Part shown: one piece after another, positions 60,889 through 64,000 of the stretch | Numbering within the stretch: position 1 is the stretch's first letter | Layout of the letters: the number at the start of each line of letters is the position of its first letter | Assembly (NCBI GenBank): GCA_022605405.1 | Contig: JABYQQ010000003.1 | Span: forward strand, 310,001-374,000 | Origin: Earliella scabrosa | Lineage: Eukaryota > Basidiomycota > Agaricomycetes > Polyporales > Polyporaceae | DNA length: 64,000 bases | Reading direction: 5' to 3' | Program-made: the position numbers and the translations under genes | Notes under the pieces: generated by a model | Seen by the model: the letters and a program-made list of their open reading frames with translations, nothing else | Told to the model about the DNA's origin: nothing | Database searches by the model: none

Positions 60889-62433
60889 GGGCCACAATTG
60901 GGAATGACGTTGGTTTGTTGGCACGGGGACGTTTGATTTACCGGGCGGGGTTGGGTGAAGGGCGACGTCGGCAAGGATATAGATGGACTAGAATCTTGTA
61001 TTTTGTACCCGAAGTCATAATGATACCGCACTAACGGGAGGGCGCGGACTCAGCGGAGACGAAAGGAGGATGAAGCATACCAAGAGGACATTGGCAGTCA
61101 CTTTGTATTCCCCGCTTGTTCCCAGCCGGTGCAGATCGTGGCGGCCTCGTGGAGGGTGGGCAGGAGACAAATGGTCCAATGCCGGGGACCCGGCAAAGAC
61201 ACGGATGTGACGGGACGAGTCCTACTGGAAGGAGACTAGGAGGAAGTCAATCGCGATCAAAGTTCTCGTTCGTCTCGGGCGTGGGGAGACGAGATGGGAA
61301 ATGCTGAGAAGCAGCTGCGGGTCATCATCCGCTGATCGCGGCAAGTCACGCTGACGCATAAACAGACGAGACGAATGCGCTCCGGCGATGGGCTGGTCGA
61401 TGTGCGCGTGGTGGGCAGCGACGCCGGTGATGGCGGGCGGGCGGCGGGGCGGGGCGGGGGAGGAGGAACGGCACGGTGGGCTGGGTGGACGCGGTGACGC
61501 CGTGGCTGAAGCGAAGGGGACGCATCTGGAGCACACGTCAGGAAGGCGAAGCGCGGCCAAAAACGAACGGAAAGGTTCTATGAAGTGAGAGGCGTTCTTG
61601 TCCACGCGCACCGCGCTTCTCGTCCCATCAAGCACCTACCCAATCAGCCATCAGACTCACAGAGTCTACGCTCACTGTGGCGTTAGCGGGGTGCCGCCGC
61701 ATCTAATACTTCCTCCCGTGGCACCCACAGGCTTTTCCTCGGCCGACCCAAGCATCGACGTCGCCATCCCCGCTCGGACGTGCCAGTGCTCGAGCACCGA
61801 TATCATCTTGGACGGCGGCGAGTGTGACGCCGTCGGGGGATCCAGTGCAATGCCAACGCGGTCCGCCGATTGGCAAGACTGATGATTACCGAGCGAGTCG
61901 AGCAAAGGCGATCGGACAGCACATGCGATCCCGCACCAAGCATGGTGACTGTGGACAACGCCGTGCAGGACGCGGCGGGTGCCCAAGTGGGAGTCGAAGC
62001 TGGCCAGCCTGCGCGGGATGGGCGTACATACGAGACGACGTCGTGGGCAGCGTGGGCGTGTCCGAGTCCGGAGGCTCTATCGGGGTGGAATAGCCCCCAA
62101 AAGGGAAGAAGGGCGGATTTCGGCACCGATTGTGCGGCGGATAGGGAAAATAATGTGGAAAATAAAGGGTGATGATCGGCTGTCTGGTTTCTGTTTCTCG
62201 TCTTCCGCGCGAGAGAGCATCCCAGCGCTCGGTGCTCGCTCTCTCCCTGCCATCCTCTTCCCCTCAACGTCCTCCGCTCTCTCTCTTCCGTCTCCCCCTC
62301 CCTCCCGCCCGCTTCGTCCTCCCCACCCGCCTTCTTCCGCCCTATCTTTATTCTCTCCATCCATGCGCCTTGCCCACCACCTGCGCTTCCTCTAATTTCT
62401 TCCACCTTGGGCGATGCAAGCTACACCCATATC
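60889..62433. other. Intergenic region with pyrimidine-rich kinase promoter
   Basis: 1.5 kb. The right part (about 62236-62360) is a long CT-rich tract on the plus strand just before the kinase start, typical of a fungal leader or promoter. The middle is GC-rich, with overlapping frames on both strands and no gene-like structure. Confidence 0.5.
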
Positions 62434-64000
62434 ATGTATACACACCATGTCCACCAAGGCCATAATCCTCCAGTCCACCTCCACAACCCGTACCCAGCCC
62501 ACATGCCAAACGGCAACACCCACCAGACACACCAGAATCACGCTCCCCCACAACAACACCATCCTCCTCCGGCGAATCATCGCGCCCAAGCGCCGACGGT
62601 CAAGGAGCGCATCACCGTCCAAGCGGTCCCCTCGGTCACCGTGCAGGATGGTCAACTCGTCGTTGGCGACGCCAGAAGCAGTCAGTGTCCCCCATTAGTC
62701 TCGCGTCTTCCTTACCCCTCTTACGATTTCTTGGTGCGCGTCTTGCCCACCGATCGACGCCTCCCTGTTTCGTAGGCTCCACGCGATCATACACCCCGCT
62801 CAAGTTGGTCGGAGATGGATCATTCGGTACGGTCTGGCTCTGCGATTGGCATGGGACGCTACCGCCCAATACACCCTTGTCTGCCATGCAATGCGGTCGT
62901 GGGGCGAGGCCCGAATATGCGGGCAAGAGACTGGTCGCCGTCAAGAGGATGAAGAAGCAGTGGGAGGGCGGCTGGGACGAGTGTAAGAAGCTCAAAGAGC
63001 TCGAGGTGCGTGGCATCCCTCTCTGGTGAACCTCAGTCGATCCAACGTCATGCTATGACAGTCGCTGCGGGCGATACCATATCATCCGAACATCATCCCG
63101 CTTTACGACTTCTTTCTCCTCCCCGACACCAAGGAGCTCTACTTTGTCTTCGAGTCCATGGAGGGCAACTTGTACCAGCTCATCAAGACCCGCAAAGGCA
63201 AGCCGTTGGCGGGTGGCCTGGTATCCTCTATCTTTCGCCAGGTCGTGTCTGGTCTTCATCACATACATGAGGCCGGCTACTTTCACCGCGACATGAAGCC
63301 GGAGAACCTACTGGTCACGACTACTGGACTGTACGATTACCGCCCTGTTTCTCCTCTAGCTACCCCCAACTCCCCACCTGAGAGCGACGTCGTTGTCATC
63401 GTCAAGCTCGCGGATTTTGGCTTGGCCAGGGAGACCAAGAGCAAGCCACCTTATACCGAGTATGTGTCGACGCGATGGTATCGCGCTCCAGAAGTCCTCC
63501 TCAAAAGCAGAGACTACTCGAATCCTGTCGACATGTGGGCACTAGGGACCATCATGGCGGAGCTGGTGAACCTGAGACCGCTCTTTCCTGGGCAGGCAGA
63601 GGTGGACCAGGTGGCGAGAATCTGCGAGCTGTTGGGCGACCCTTGCAGAGACTATGGTGTCGACGCGCGCGGGAAACCTATCGGAGGAGGGAAGTGGCCT
63701 AGGGGAGTTAAGATGGCTCGGGCGATGGGCTTCTCATTTCCAGAGGTATGCATATATGCTGTCGTTGGTTGCAAAATCTGACTCTGTCTTTGCTCTAGCT
63801 CCCACCAAGAGATATCTACTCGCTTTTTGATCGCTCAGTCCCGATCAAACTTGTCGAGTGCATTGCGGATCTGCTGAAGTACGATCCTGAGGCACGCTTG
63901 ACGAGCAAGGACTGTCTCGAGCATCCCTATCTCCTTGAGACTACGCCTCTCAACAACCCCCCTGGTCCTCCAGGCGCACAAGCGAACGGTATTACGAACG
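62434..64000 (+). CDS. Serine/threonine kinase of MAK/RCK (Ime2-like) type, 3' truncated
   Basis: Exons 62434-62680, 62776-63005, 63062-63745 and 63799 to the window edge. The N-terminus is His/Pro/Gln-rich (HHVHQGHNPPVHLHNP) and probably disordered. The kinase domain shows GDGSFGTVW (P-loop), LVAVKRMKK (catalytic Lys), HPNIIPLYDFFL, FESMEGNLYQLI, HRDMKPENLLV (catalytic Asp), ADFGLARE, a TEY activation motif in PPYTEYVSTRWYRAPEVLL, VDMWALGTIMAEL and RPLFPGQAEVDQ. EGNLYQL and TEY point to the MAK/ICK/MOK branch (yeast Ime2, fission yeast Pit1/Mde3), linked to meiosis and hyphal or ciliary growth. The C-terminus lies outside the window. Confidence 0.92.

Noticed and set aside
61222..62405. Minus-strand open frames before the kinase gene
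   Set aside because: They are mirrored from a pyrimidine-rich promoter tract and GC-rich spacer and show Arg/Ser/Pro low complexity only.

Overview
This 64 kb window is nuclear DNA from a filamentous basidiomycete, most likely an Agaricomycete (mushroom or wood-decay type). The evidence is very dense short GT-AG introns (about 40-70 nt, up to 16 per gene), GC-rich third codon positions, compact divergent and convergent gene pairs, and lineage-typical families: RTA1-like exporters, proteinase-K-like S8 proteases, an FAD oxidase of the berberine-bridge type, and a mushroom-type WW-like/membrane protein. Ribosomal, mitochondrial and DNA-maintenance genes are eukaryotic. I saw no rRNA, tRNA, CRISPR array or intact transposon. 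Gene models were spliced by hand from splice signals, reading phase and family conservation. Where I call a structure resolved, the total coding length is a multiple of three.

Layout. 1-0.6 kb: 3' end of SGT1. 1.3-8 kb: two RTA1-family membrane proteins with matching intron positions, flanking an ABM-like small protein. 8.1-11 kb: DHFR, convergent mitochondrial ribosomal bL36, and an EamA-type transporter. 12.4-20.3 kb: two tandem secreted S8 proteases with twelve internal exons of identical length, and between them an uncertain orphan transcription unit flanked by CpG-rich repeats. 21.6-27 kb: PPZ-type phosphatase, RPS11 and a multi-pass membrane protein. 27.8-34.1 kb: DNA ligase I, MPC1 and a conserved hypothetical. 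34.7-40.1 kb: a run of small minus-strand orphan genes, two of which share an acidic DDDWF(A/V)PKG motif. 40.2-42.4 kb: WW-like/TM protein. 42.8-47.3 kb: IDI1 and a RAD21/REC8 cohesin subunit. 47.7-56 kb: a small hypothetical, a GRAM-domain membrane protein, a TPR-MYND protein and DCP2. 56.5-64 kb: secreted FAD oxidase, PRPP synthetase and a partial MAK/RCK-type kinase.

The housekeeping genes belong to unrelated pathways: nucleotide and folate metabolism, replication, isoprenoids, mRNA decay and cohesin. They do not form a pathway cluster. The accessory material lies in the tandem duplications (1-20 kb) and the orphan block (34-40 kb). The most striking observations are an apparent one-nucleotide exon in the PRPP synthetase gene, a likely GC-AG first intron that creates a perfect PCNA-binding motif in DNA ligase, and the small acidic paralog family at 36-39 kb.
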